Positions 1 through 7,897 of a stretch of DNA of 64,000 nucleotides are shown piece by piece. The notes beneath the pieces are model-generated. The model searched no databases and had not been told where the DNA came from. It worked only from the letters and a program-made list of their open reading frames with translations. This stretch comes from CAWBYL01 sp963793025 (GTDB lineage: Bacteria > Actinomycetota > Acidimicrobiia > Acidimicrobiales > Acidimicrobilacustridaceae): NCBI GenBank assembly GCA_963793025.1, contig CAWBYL010000005.1:1-64000 (forward strand), read 5' to 3'. A program made the translations under genes and the position numbers. The first letter of the stretch is position 1. Every line of letters starts with the position of its first letter.

Positions 1-191
1 CCGAAGGTGTACATGTCGGAGTCCGACCGGATGCCCGGATAGCGGAACAGGTCCCAGGTGCCACCCAACCGCTCGCGTCGCTCCAAGATGGCGATGGTCT
101 TGTTCGGCAGCGCGGCCTGCACCTGGCAGGCCTGTCCGATGCCGGACAGGCCGGCGCCGATGATCAAGACGTCGAAGTGATGTTGTGTCAT
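1..191 (-). CDS. mymA: MymA-like FAD-dependent Baeyer-Villiger-type monooxygenase, N-terminal fragment
   Basis: Only the first 63 codons lie in the window; the gene continues past the left edge. The start is the ATG read from 191. The N-terminus carries the FAD dinucleotide-binding motif GAGLSG, preceded by a hydrophobic beta strand, then [17 protein letters not shown] and SDSDMYTFG, which are hallmarks of the class B flavin monooxygenase group containing mycobacterial EthA and MymA. From memory the wording is closest to MymA (Rv3083). The family oxidises ketones or fatty-acid-like substrates with NADPH and O2 in the cytoplasm. A virS-type regulator is transcribed divergently 1.4 kb away, as for mymA in Mycobacterium tuberculosis, although there the two are adjacent. 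Identity rests on 63 residues and the neighbour, so EthA-like paralogues remain possible. Confidence 0.75.
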   Translation of the reverse strand, partial: MTQHHFDVLIIGAGLSGIGQACQVQAALPNKTIAILERRERLGGTWDLFRYPGIRSDSDMYTF

Positions 192-582
192 GCTTCCCTC
201 GCGCTATCGCGCCTGCTGTGCTCGCAGGACATCGTAGAAACAGGGTCGCCGACACTGCGGTCGTAGGTCTTGACACTTTCCGACACACTTTTATCATTTC
301 CCGACACTGGAGTCGATCGATGCGGAAGCGGTCCGAAAAGATCGCCGACAAGCCCAACGCCGCGAGGAAGACACAACACCGGCGCTGCTGCGACGCCCGC
401 GTCGTCGGCACCGGGTTCGGGTGCCTTCGTCGTATCGGGACCGCATCTTCTGGGGTGCTGCGGTACTTCCGTCCGCGTACGCTGCCAGATAACCTGTTGC
501 GTGACAAGCAAATTCGCAAGGCAACCAGTCTTTTCGTGGGATCGCGGCTGCACCGATGACCGTGAAGCGAGTCGAACGCGCT
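192..582. other. Non-coding or unrecognised stretch between mymA start and DUF2867 remnant
   Basis: Apart from the promoter copy at 247-307, no convincing gene is visible. Short open frames exist on both strands (for example an ATG at 319 after a GGAG-like site, aligned with the virS start of the second promoter copy), but their translations are arginine- and serine-rich and match no family I know. This may be what remains after a rearrangement between mymA and virS. Confidence 0.4.
247..307 (+). promoter_or_regulatory. First copy of virS-type promoter with phased GACAC repeats
   Basis: A -35 box TTGACA (270-275) and a -10 box TATCAT (292-297) are separated by 16 bases. GACAC occurs at 251, 272, 282 and 303, spaced 21, 10 and 21 bases, that is one or two helical turns, as expected for direct-repeat sites of an AraC-family dimer. 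The core from 267 to 307 is nearly the same as 1560-1600 in front of the virS-like gene. The promoter reads rightwards, away from the mymA-like gene, and no recognisable gene follows it directly. Confidence 0.6.
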
Positions 583-1207
583 TTACTGCGAAATGCGGGT
601 ATTCCACGCTCGTTCGATCTGACGCATGAGTGCTGGGTAGACAATCCGGTACCGGAACGGATTGATCATCGCCACATATCGCTTGCCGAGTGCGCCCCGT
701 GGCTTGGCATATATGGCCATTTGTCCTTGGTAGCGGCCTTCGCCCTGATCGACCCATGTCGAGGTGCAGGACGGCGTGCAAGGTGCGGTTCGACAGTTCC
801 GCGGCGTATTCGTCGTCGGTGCGATAGAGGGACGCAAAAGGCGTGGAGTGAAATTCAGGTCCGTCGGCCGTATTGGACAGATCCGCTGGCAGCCGATCGA
901 TCAGTGAGGTTTCGGTCGTACCCGGAATCGGCAGTTGGCCCCCGGCATCAGCTCGGCCGCGGTCGATCGGGGCTGCTGTACCGAGGTCGAACCAGGCGCC
1001 GAGGCGATCGCGGGCGCGCCACACGATTCGAGCCGGGAGAGACTGTGAGTTGGCCGGATCGAGTGAAACCATGAGCTCGAGCAGGGCTTGGAAGTCCTCG
1101 GCGCCGCCGTGCGCGGGTAGGGCCCAGACATCCTCCAACGTGAAGTCCGACGCGATGTCGCGGATACGCCAGGGACGAGCTTCGTGTACTGCATTCGAAA
1201 TTCTCAT
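583..1207 (-). pseudogene. DUF2867 family protein, interrupted by one extra base
   Basis: Translation from the ATG at 1207 begins MRISNAVHEARPW and continues through LEDVWALPAHGGAEDFQAL, a YRTDDEYAAELSN segment and HAVLHLD. The reading frame then jumps at about 755-760, where an extra A in GACATGG breaks the frame, and resumes as WVDQGEGRYQGQMA, AIYAKPRGALGKRY and ending INPFRYRIVYPALMRQIERAW before the stop at 583. This layout and the final motif are typical of DUF2867, a family of about 150-200 residues of unknown function common in mycobacteria, sometimes annotated as SRPBCC-like. Whether the break is a sequencing error or decay cannot be told here; neighbouring genes show similar single-base breaks. 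Confidence 0.6.
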
Positions 1208-1305
1208 GCCGTTTATCGATCTAATCGGAGTTGTTCCTATTCGCCATGCGTCAATTTCCATCGATTCAATTGTTCGGTGAGGCAGCTAGACAGCGCTTGC
1301 CCGAA

Positions 1306-1419
1306 CTAGGCGGCGTGGCAGAACCGCTTGCGCACCGCGTCCACCTCGTCGTCGTAGGGGATCACCGAGAGCACGGGACCGAAGATCTCTTCCCGCGCGA
1401 TGGTCGCGTCGTTGGTCAT
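1306..1419 (-). pseudogene. Aldehyde dehydrogenase remnant (C-terminal scrap)
   Basis: A 37-codon open frame with ATG at 1419 reads [20 protein letters not shown] and then [10 protein letters not shown] before running out at a stop. EEIFGPVL is the strongly conserved motif near the C-terminal third of NAD-dependent aldehyde dehydrogenases, normally about 100 residues before the end of a 480-residue enzyme. Nothing of the remaining enzyme is present on either side, so this is a relic, most likely left by the same rearrangement that duplicated the virS promoter. Confidence 0.6.
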
Positions 1420-1562
1420 TGTGCGCCGCCTTCCTCAATCCAGTCCCCCGTCACCCCCTCCACGCCCCGCTGCCTCCCACCACCGCACCCCGTCACCCCT
1501 GTGCCTCTGTTCATAGGAGGCGTTGTTAGAAGAGGATGGTCGAGGAGCGCTCGTCGCGGGTC

Positions 1563-1600
1563 TTGACATATTGCGACAGTCTTTTATCATTTCCCGACAC
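1563..1600 (+). promoter_or_regulatory. virS promoter with phased GACA repeats
   Basis: TTGACA (1563-1568), 16-base spacer, TATCAT (1585-1590), lying 28 bases before the ATG at 1618. GACA elements at 1565, 1575 and 1596 are spaced 10 and 21 bases, overlapping the -35 box and following the -10 box, which would suit autoregulation by the AraC-type product. It is the second copy of the element at 247-307. Confidence 0.6.
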
Positions 1601-1617
1601 ACGGGGAGTTGATTGAA

Positions 1618-2654
1618 ATGGGCAGTCTGATCCGCGCCACCAATCTGTGGGGGTACGGCGATCTGATGCGGGAGCTCGGTGCTGACCCGCGGCCACTTCT
1701 GAAGCGCTTCGAGATCCCGCCGGGGATCGAACTCCAGGACGACGCGTTGGTTTCTTTGGACGCGTTCGTGCGGATGCTGGAGGCCAGGTCCGCCGAGCTC
1801 GATTGTCCGGACTTCGGGCTTCGCCTTTCGCGTTGGCAGGGCCTGGACATTCTCGGACCGATCGCGGTGATCGCGCGGAACGCTCAGACCGTGTTCGGCG
1901 GGTTGGAATCGATCGCCCGTTACCTATATGTCCATTCCCCGGCGTTGAAGCTGACGGTCGAACCCGCCAACGCGGGGTCCAACGTCAAGTTCGGCTACGA
2001 GGTGACCGGCCTGGCGTTTTATCCGCTCCAGGGATACGAGCTGAGCATGGCCAACGCCGTCCGGATGATCCGCCTTCTGGGGGGACCGGAGGCGTTCCCC
2101 CGAGCAATGTCGTTCACGCACGATCAACTGGGCTCGGACGCCGCGTACAGCGACGCACTGGGTTGTACCGTGCGGTTCGGACAGACATGGTGCGGATTCG
2201 AGGTAACCCATCATCTGGCCGGCAGGCCGATCGACAGCGCGGATCCGGAGACCAGACGGATCGCCACGAAGTACTTGAGGCCCATTACCTGCCGAGCACC
2301 GCGACGCTGTCCGAACGGGTGACCGAGCTGGCCCGCCGCTTGCTGCCCACCGGCCAATGCAGCGCTGAGGTCATCTCCGACCAACTTGTCATGCACCCGC
2401 GGACATTGCAACGACGGCTGGCCACAGAGGGCGTGCGATGGCAGGACCTCATCGAACGGGAACGCCGTGACCAAGCGGCGAGGTACCTCGCCGAACCGGG
2501 TTTGCATCTCAGCCAAATCGTGGGCCTGCTTGGCTACACCGAGCAGAGCGCACTCAACCGGTCGTGCCGGCGTTGGTTCGGGAAGACACCTCGGCAGTAC
2601 CGATCGGAACTGAATGGCAGCGCCGAAATCACGGCCTTCAGTGCAGGTGGATGA
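1618..2654 (+). CDS. virS: VirS-like AraC-family transcriptional regulator, frameshifted
   Basis: The first part, starting GSLIRATNLWGYGDLMRELG, is the AraC-type arabinose-binding-like domain (PF12625 type), including YLYVHSPAL and QGYELSMANAVRMIRLLGG. The frame breaks at about 2275-2282, where one base is missing after ATKYL, and continues as EAHYLPSTATLSERV. The C-terminal AraC HTH pair follows (MHPRTLQRRLA for the first helix-turn-helix; LSQIVGLLGYTEQSALNR and SCRRWFGKTPRQYR for the second). By memory this closely follows VirS of M. tuberculosis, which activates the divergent mymA operon under acid stress. ATG 1618 is preferred, with GGGGAG ten bases upstream; a TTG at 1609 in the same frame is possible. 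Length is about 345 residues, as expected, so a sequencing error is the simplest reading of the break. Confidence 0.75.
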
Positions 2655-2720
2655 TCTGGAGCTCGCCCCCCTCTTCTTGTCTCTAGCCATCCCCCCTCTA
2701 CTCCCGCCGCAAGTATGGCC

Positions 2721-3317
2721 TCAGCGGCAGACGTGCGAGCGTTTGATCTCGGTTCCCCACCTCATGGCACGTTGGAATGACGGGCCTACGAACCAGGCCG
2801 GCTGCTGACCGTGAATACCCGCACTCACGTTGGACAGGAGTTGCCAGAGTAGGTAGAAGCTCTTCGCCTGGTAGAGCGGGAAGTATTGATCGCTGGCGAA
2901 GTCCTGACTCTGGGTGAGAGCCTGCACGCGAGGGGCGAGGAAGGCTTCCGTCTGGTCGATGTTCGCGACGACTGCATCGGCGGTTCGTTGATTGTCGCCG
3001 ACGCCGTAGTCGCCGTTGTCACTGATCAAGTCCGCGTTGAACCTGTCGATCTGGGTGATCAGGGTCTCGTACTGAGCGTTGTACCACTGGCACATCTCAC
3101 GTTGGGCGTTGATGTCTGCGTCGGTGACGCTCGCGCGCGTCTGGTCGAACGGGAACGGATAGAGCGGAGTGAAGCTGCTGGGCGTTGGGACGAACACCGG
3201 CAGCGGCGGGGCGATCTCATCGGTGGTGGGCTCGGCCGCGGCAGGCCCCATCGAGACGATCATCATCAAGGGCAGTATTGCGACAAGCGATAGCAAGACT
3301 TTCACACGTCGTTGCAC
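2721..3317 (-). CDS. Exported hypothetical protein, mycobacterial type
   Basis: 198 residues. The N-terminus has basic residues, a hydrophobic stretch VLLSLVAILPLMMIVSMG and an AAAEP cleavage site at about residue 29, so it is probably secreted. The mature part starts with a Pro-rich segment followed by a mostly helical domain with several Gln, Asp and Asn residues and two cysteines (one in REMCQWYN near the middle and one at the very end). I do not recognise a family; similar unannotated exported proteins are common in mycobacteria. It is the last gene of a minus-strand run that begins with Mce genes, 25 bases beyond the previous stop. Confidence 0.6.
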   Translation of the reverse strand: MQRRVKVLLSLVAILPLMMIVSMGPAAAEPTTDEIAPPLPVFVPTPSSFTPLYPFPFDQTRASVTDADINAQREMCQWYNAQYETLITQIDRFNADLISDNGDYGVGDNQRTADAVVANIDQTEAFLAPRVQALTQSQDFASDQYFPLYQAKSFYLLWQLLSNVSAGIHGQQPAWFVGPSFQRAMRWGTEIKRSHVCR

Positions 3318-3342
3318 CGTTCACCTCCTCGGTCGGGGAATG

Positions 3343-3860
3343 CTAGCTACTCGGTGTTGCGTCGCTGCCACGCAACGTCATGGAGGTGGTGACCATCAAC
3401 TGACTGTTCAGATCATCGCCGTGGATGCAGTAGGCCGCTGAATTCAGATTCACCGCACACCGAGATCCGCGGTATGCGAGATAGGTCTCGCTGATCAGGA
3501 TCGCCTGCGACCGTCCGGAATCAAACCGAAGGTCGTCGGCGTGGTAGAGCCGGGGAGATGAGTCGCCCGGAAACCAACCGACTTCGTTGTCGCCGGGCGT
3601 TGCTCCCGGCAGCAGTCCGGAGCATCCGTAGCTGCCGTCATCGGCGATGCTGCACGTCAGACTAGTCGGAGTGGTGAACCAAATGCCATCCTCACCAACG
3701 ATTTTGTACTTTTCGAGATCGCTGATCCTCTTGTACTGCGTGGTATCCGGATAAGAACCGGAAGCTCGAACCGCGGCCGCGGGCGCTGCGAGGACACAGC
3801 GACGGCGCCCACACACAATCCGGCCCCCAAACGCTTGAGGACTGCGTCCGAATTGCGCAC
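3343..3860 (-). CDS. Exported protein, tandem paralogue A, frameshifted
   Basis: The likely start is a GTG at 3860, two bases after the stop of the upstream paralogue. RNSDAVLKRLGAGLCVGAVAV gives a signal peptide; the frame then shifts at about 3795-3802 and continues LAAPAAAVRASGSYPD, YKRISDLEKYKIVGEDGIWF and SLTCSIADDGSYGCSGLLPG, ending with a CAVNLNSAAYCIHGDD segment. The mature domain aligns with its neighbour at 3863-4408: GIWFTTPTSLTC against GVWFVTAQGLSC, YGCSGLLPGATPG against FGCIGDAIPGAPP, and a final pair of cysteines spaced alike. Four conserved cysteines suggest two disulfides in the cell envelope or outside. Function unknown; the break looks like a single lost base. Confidence 0.55.
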
Positions 3861-3862
3861 GA

Positions 3863-4408
3863 TTACCCGTTGAGCCAGGTGCGCGTAGCGGTGATCAGCA
3901 TGCGGAATGGCCCCCGCTCGCAATACGTGCTGCCGTCGAAAGTGGTTCCGCACGAGGTGCCCTCCATGGTGATGTAGTTCAGGGGAGGAATCGCGAGCGA
4001 ACCCCTCGATCCGGGAAACCGCACGGCCATCGTCCAGTCGTAATGGACGCGTGCATCGCCGGTGACCCACCCGATCTGATGGACGTCAGGCGGGGCGCCG
4101 GGAATGGCATCTCCAATACAACCAAAGCTTCCGCGATACCAAATCCCACAACTGAGACCCTGGGCAGTCACGAACCACACTCCGGGATCGAACTTTCCGA
4201 AGGGCCGGTCGGGCGACGGCAACGGACCCAAATTGTAAGGTGTGGAATCGATTTCGGTGAAGTACTTCAGCTCTGGGTAAGGACTGGGGGCAGGGTCGCC
4301 TGCGGCGGGCTCAGCGTGTGCCGGTGCGACGACCCCCGTCATGGCAGTGGCGACCACGCCGATGACGGCGAGCAGTCCACGGACGCCGAGCCGTGCGCGC
4401 GTACTCAT
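3863..4408 (-). CDS. Exported protein, tandem paralogue B
   Basis: 181 residues, intact. The signal peptide is MSTRARLGVRGLLAVIGVV with AHAEPAAG at the cleavage region. The mature domain contains PGVWFVTAQGLSCGIWYRG, FGCIGDAIPGAPPDVHQIGW and GTSCGTTFDGSTYCERGPF, giving four cysteines in a pattern shared with the downstream paralogue. The start ATG at 4408 overlaps the upstream stop as ATGA, so it is translationally coupled. The family is the kind of short exported mycobacterial protein usually left as hypothetical. Co-transcription with Mce and Mam genes suggests a cell-envelope role, but this is inference only. Confidence 0.65.
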   Translation of the reverse strand: MSTRARLGVRGLLAVIGVVATAMTGVVAPAHAEPAAGDPAPSPYPELKYFTEIDSTPYNLGPLPSPDRPFGKFDPGVWFVTAQGLSCGIWYRGSFGCIGDAIPGAPPDVHQIGWVTGDARVHYDWTMAVRFPGSRGSLAIPPLNYITMEGTSCGTTFDGSTYCERGPFRMLITATRTWLNG

Positions 4409-4861
4409 GGTGCCGCCAGGACGACTGCGGTCAGGGTGAACCCCGCATCATCTTGCTGCGCGCTCACCCCGAACTGGGTGAGCGCGCAGCTCGCGATCAC
4501 ATCGCTGCCTGTCAAGACCACTCCGTGAATGGCGTCCATTTCGTTGCTGCCATAGCCCGAAACGAGTTTGCCCTTGCTTCCGGTGTAGCCAATTGTCTTC
4601 AGCGCAGGCATGGGGTCGCTGAAGGGAACGGCAGCACTGCGATGGCTGACGTAGTCGATGGTCGACTGGTGGCCATGCGGCCGCGCGCTGGACGAGGGGA
4701 TCGGGTTGCAGCGGCGGGCATTTCGACGCACTGCGAATGGTGTCGACGGTACTGGTCAAGTTCGACTCCGGGTCAGCTGACGCCACAGGCGCCGCCACCG
4801 CTGCCGGTGCCACGCTGAGAACCGAGATCGCGATGAGACGAGCTGCTTGACGTGTTTGCAT
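4405..4861 (-). CDS. Exported protein, possibly CAP-like, frameshifted
   Basis: The N-terminal part has a signal peptide (ARLIAISVLSVAPAAVAAP, then VASADP) followed by STVDTIRSASKCPPLQPDPL. One extra base between about 4660 and 4700 breaks the frame, after which STIDYVSHRSAAVPF, DPMPALKTIGYTGSKGKLVSG and YGSNEMDAIHGVVL lead to an end overlapping the next start. The order (a Cys-x-x-L-Q-x-D-P-L opening, a helix, then the glycine-rich GYTGSKG segment and SDVIASCALTQFGVS) resembles mycobacterial exported proteins related to the CAP/SCP fold, but catalytic-type histidines of CAP proteins are not evident. Treat the family call as tentative. Its expected length, about 150 residues, is restored if one base is removed. 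Confidence 0.5.
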
Positions 4862-4963
4862 CGTTCCTCACTTTTCTGGGCCGGGTTGTGCCCATCTGGC
4901 TGGCCCGAGTCAGATCGTTCTGGTACGGCGAGCGCACGACCCCCCCGTCAGGCTCAGTCGCCC

Positions 4964-5354
4964 TTAGGAAATGACTGGTGTGTTTCCGTAGCAGGTTGCG
5001 TCTCCGACGTCGAGGGTGCTCTGGCATAGCAGGTCGGGGCCGTCGTAGATGCGGACGGTGACGGTTCGGTTCTTCGACTTCAATGGTCGCCAGTCCACGC
5101 GGACCTGCGCACCGCGGCCAGTCGGCCCCCGCGGATCATCGAGCGGTACGTCGAGTCGCCACGGCAGGGGGACGGCCTCGATGAGATGGCGTCCGGAGCC
5201 GTCGACGTATTCGACGTTGACCTGCGGGATGGTGTTGGAGACAACCTCGTAGGTGACGACGTCGCCGGCATGCGCGGCCGGTGCCAACAACGTCGCCGTG
5301 ACGCCGACGATCAGTGACAGCGCCGCAGCGCAGATGCGCGTGCCGAGGGGTCAC
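4964..5354 (-). CDS. MmpS-like exported or membrane-anchored small protein, frame broken near start
   Basis: The clean part reads signal-like CAAALSLIVGVTATLLAPAAH, then AGDVVTYEVVSNTIPQVNVEY, a PLPWRLDVPLDD segment, VRVDWRPLKSKNRTVTVRIYD and a terminal pair of cysteines. The order of a V-T-Y-E-V strand, a L-P-W segment and a C-terminal Cys pair is like the extracytoplasmic domain of MmpS proteins, which accompany MmpL lipid exporters. A GTG at 5354 overlapping the upstream stop (TAGTG) is the likely start, but then a one-base shift at about 5340-5350 is needed to enter the signal peptide frame. No MmpL partner adjoins it, so an independent exported Ig-like protein is an alternative. Confidence 0.45.
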
Positions 5355-6039
5355 TACTTCGAGCCCGCGACCGCGCCGATGCCACCGACGTCGCTGATCT
5401 GCCAGTTGTCGTTGCTGTCGATGGTGATGCTGTAGGTGGCGGTGGATTGCAGGTTGTCCGGCGCCTGCGTGGTCTTGGTCAGCACGCTAACGAACGTGTC
5501 GATGACGTAGATGCCGTTGGTGTCGGATCGGACCTTGGCCACCAGCGGTTGGGCGGTCGAATTCCATTCCAGCGGAACGAGAATCTGTTCCATGGAGGTG
5601 GCCGCCTTGGTCAGCTTGTCATTCAGGGTCGGGGTTGTGCCGTTGACCAGCTTGGCCTTCCAGGTGTTGAGTCGTGAAAGTTCATGGTCGCGGCGTTCAC
5701 GGCGTAGTCGAGGGCGATCTGTTCGGCGTGCTGGTAGTTGGCGGCTTGACTCTGCTGCGCCTGGACCGTGTTTCGTTCGCCGAGGTAGAGCCACGTCATG
5801 ACGCCGACGCCGGCGACGAGCATCAGGATCACGACGGAAGTGATCAGCGTTCGCACGCTCAACGAGACCTGCCGCGAGGAGGCCGCGCTGCTGGGTGGGG
5901 CGCCGTCGTACTGGTGGTGGGCCGGTGTGGGCACCGGCGGCGTTTCGGGCTCCACGGGTTCGGTCGTGTCATCATGCCCGACGTCATCGGCCGAATTCGA
6001 CACCGCGGGAACCTCTTCCGTGACTTGCAGACCACTCAT
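5354..6039 (-). CDS. Mce-associated membrane protein (Mam), frameshifted
   Basis: The N-terminal 75 residues are acidic and Pro-rich and cytoplasmic, followed by one transmembrane segment (LITSVVILMLVAGVGVMTWLY, about residues 80-100) and an extracytoplasmic alpha/beta domain. The frame breaks at about 5676-5685, after YAVNAATMNF, and continues SRLNTWKAKLVNGTTPTLND, VPLEWNSTAQPLVAKV and YSITIDSNDNWQISDVGGIG. This one-pass layout and the SNTF2-like C-terminal domain are those of the Mce-associated (Mam/Mas) proteins encoded after mceF in mycobacterial mce operons. It begins six bases after the MceF-like stop. Mam proteins are thought to stabilise or assist the Mce lipid-import complex. Confidence 0.6.
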
Positions 6040-6045
6040 TTTGGA

Positions 6046-7063
6046 TCATCGTCCTTTCGTATTCGTTGAAGCTAGGGGCGGTGGAGGTGGTGGAACCGAC
6101 TGGCGGTGGCGGCCCGGGGTCATGACGCGAAGGGTGATCGTTCCGTCCTCGGGGATGGCGTCGAGGGCGTTGGTCAGGATCTGGCCGACGTCGACGTTCA
6201 TCAGCGCCGAGCCGATCCGCTGGATGTTGGGCATGAAAGGCTTGGGCGTACACCTTGAGGTCGGGTGCGCTGTTGTCGAGGAATTTTTGGACCCGGTCGA
6301 TCAACGCTCCGAAGTTCTTGAGCGACTGCGGTGCGCCCGTATTGACGGCGAGCCGGTAAGCACCGTCGCCCAGCCCCTTGAAGGGAGGTCCAGTGGCGAG
6401 CAGAGGTGGGCTGATCTCGGAGAGTGCCGGTCCGATGTAGGCGCCTTCGGCGAGCAGTGTTTGGACTCCTGAGAGCATGTCCGAGCCGCGTCCCTGCATT
6501 CCGTTCGCGGTGTCGCGTAGCAGGGTGCCGGCGCGGGTCAGGTTGGGCAGCACTTCCTTGGTCGGAGGCAGGGCCCGGTCGGTTTCGTCGACCAGTCGGT
6601 TGAGTTGGCCGGGGTCCATCTGGTTCAGCACCCGCACGACGCTGGTGGCAAGCTCGGATATGGACGCCGGCTGTGTGACGTTCTCCGTGGCCACCTGTTG
6701 TCCGTCGTGGAACATGGGACCGTTCGGCGTGCGGGGCACTAGTCCGATGTAGGACTCGCCCAGCGCCGAGAGATTCTCCAGCCGGACGTCGCTGTCGACG
6801 GGGATCGGATACTGCTTTTCGATGTAGAAGTGGACCGTGGCAGCTGTGAGCGACGTGTCGATTCCCGTCACCTTGCCAATGGGCACTCCGCGAAGCAGGA
6901 CGTTGGAATCGACCACCAAGCCGTTGATGTCGGGGACCTGCATCGCCACGTTCACCCGGTCATCGGGCGGTCCGGCGCTAACCCCGAGTGCACCGATGTA
7001 ATACACGGCGAAGGCCACGATCAACCCGAAGGCCAGGAACGATACGGCGTAGCTGACCTTCAT
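6046..7063 (-). CDS. Mce family lipid-transport protein, MceF-like, frameshifted near C-terminus
   Basis: One N-terminal transmembrane segment (VSFLAFGLIVAFAVYYIGALG, residues 5-25) precedes the MlaD/Mce domain (VNVAMQVPDINGLVVDSNVL, RGVPIGKVTGID, VRLENLSALGESYIGLVPR) and a long helical Mce C-terminal region. One extra base at about 6230-6236 breaks the frame; reading on gives MPNIQRIGSALMNVDVGQIL, then a Pro-rich tail and the stop at 6046. Mce proteins form the periplasm-spanning channel of actinobacterial lipid importers. Its place as last Mce gene before a Mam gene argues for the MceF position. The start ATG overlaps the upstream mce stop as ATGA, so translation is coupled. Confidence 0.7.
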
Positions 7064-7290
7064 GGGGTCGCTCCCAGCATGCGCAGGATGTCTTGGGTTC
7101 TACCCGTGATGTCACGCCCGTCGGCGGTCTCGACGGAGGTGATGTTCATCGCGGGGTATTTGTCCTGGGGCAGGAACATGTCGGTGAACAGCTGTCGCCA
7201 TGCGGGATACTCGCCTTCGATGGCGACCTTGGACTGTTGCACCGCGCCGACCGCGACGCCCAGCGACTTGACCCACGCACGGATGCCCCC
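7060..7290 (-). CDS. Mce-operon protein, C-terminal fragment cut at a sequence junction
   Basis: Only about 75 C-terminal residues remain (VKSLGVAVGAVQQSKVAIEG, PAWRQLFTDMFLPQDKYPAM, VETADGRDITGRTQDILRML), ending with an ATGA overlap into the MceF-like start. The position suggests an MceE-type or other Mce subunit, although the piece is too short to classify. Upstream of about 7290 the frame continues only as the antisense of an HNH-endonuclease gene, so the N-terminal part of this gene is absent from the window. Confidence 0.55.
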   Translation of the reverse strand, partial: GGIRAWVKSLGVAVGAVQQSKVAIEGEYPAWRQLFTDMFLPQDKYPAMNITSVETADGRDITGRTQDILRMLGATP

Positions 7291-7305
7291 GACTCCGGTG
7301 GCGAG
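7280..7305. other. Junction between mycobacterial-type and higher-GC sequence
   Basis: Left of this point the minus strand encodes an Mce protein C-terminus; right of it the plus strand encodes the C-terminal part of an HNH endonuclease. Each gene loses its N-terminal part here, and base composition and gene style change. The exact join cannot be placed to the base by eye. No repeat, transposase or tRNA is visible at the join. Confidence 0.5.
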
Positions 7306-7851
7306 TGGTCCTTCGCCAAGGTGATCGTCCGGGCCGACCTCACCGCGCTCGACCGGGGCGACGTCGCTCCTGGCGAGGTCTGCGAGATCGCCGGCCATGG
7401 CCCGACCACGGTCGAGTCGGTGTGGCGGATGATCGACGGCGGCGCCTTCGTCGCCGGGATCACCACCGCGGCACCGAGATCGAACACGTCGTCCACCTCG
7501 GTCGCCAGCCGACAGTGCTCCAGCGCACCGCCCTCGACTGGTTCGGGAGGGGGTACGTGCGTGATCGAGGGCTGTACCAGCACCCTGCGCCAGGAGATCG
7601 ACCACGTCGACGAGTGGTCGAGCACCAAGCGCACGACGCTGAGCAAGTTGGCGGCGCCGTGCGGCTTCCACCACGACCTCAAGACCCATCGTGGCTACCG
7701 CTTCGGTGAGCGCCTGGCCAACGGCAAGCGTCGGCTCATCGCACCGGCGGATCCCTCCCCACCGAGCGGGTCGGCCGACGGGGTGCACCAGTTGGCAGGG
7801 GCGGGTGACGGCGCTCTCGTCGAACAGGGCGACCTGTTCGACACCGGCTGA
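7291..7851 (+). pseudogene. DUF222/HNH endonuclease, 5'-truncated and with two frame changes
   Basis: The open frame begins at the junction with SFAKVIVRADLTALDRGDVA and VCEIAGHGPTTVESVWRMI. It shifts frame at about 7469-7473 (continuing GTEIEHVVHLGRQPTVLQRT and ALDWFGR) and shifts back at about 7550 to the HNH domain CVIEGCTSTLRQEIDHVDEW, then CGFHHDLKTHRGY. The Cys-x4-Cys, EIDH and HH residues are the HNH nuclease core. This is the C-terminal third of the large actinobacterial DUF222-HNH family, usually 400-500 residues, often present in many copies per genome and of unsettled role. The two shifts compensate each other. Confidence 0.6.
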
Positions 7852-7897
7852 TTCGTCGCCGCCGACGGCCGAGGCGGAAGGTCACCGACCGATCGGG

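Noticed and set aside
7291..7851. Restriction-modification or homing system from the HNH motif
   Set aside because: It is a truncated DUF222-HNH family member with no methyltransferase, intron or inverted repeats nearby.
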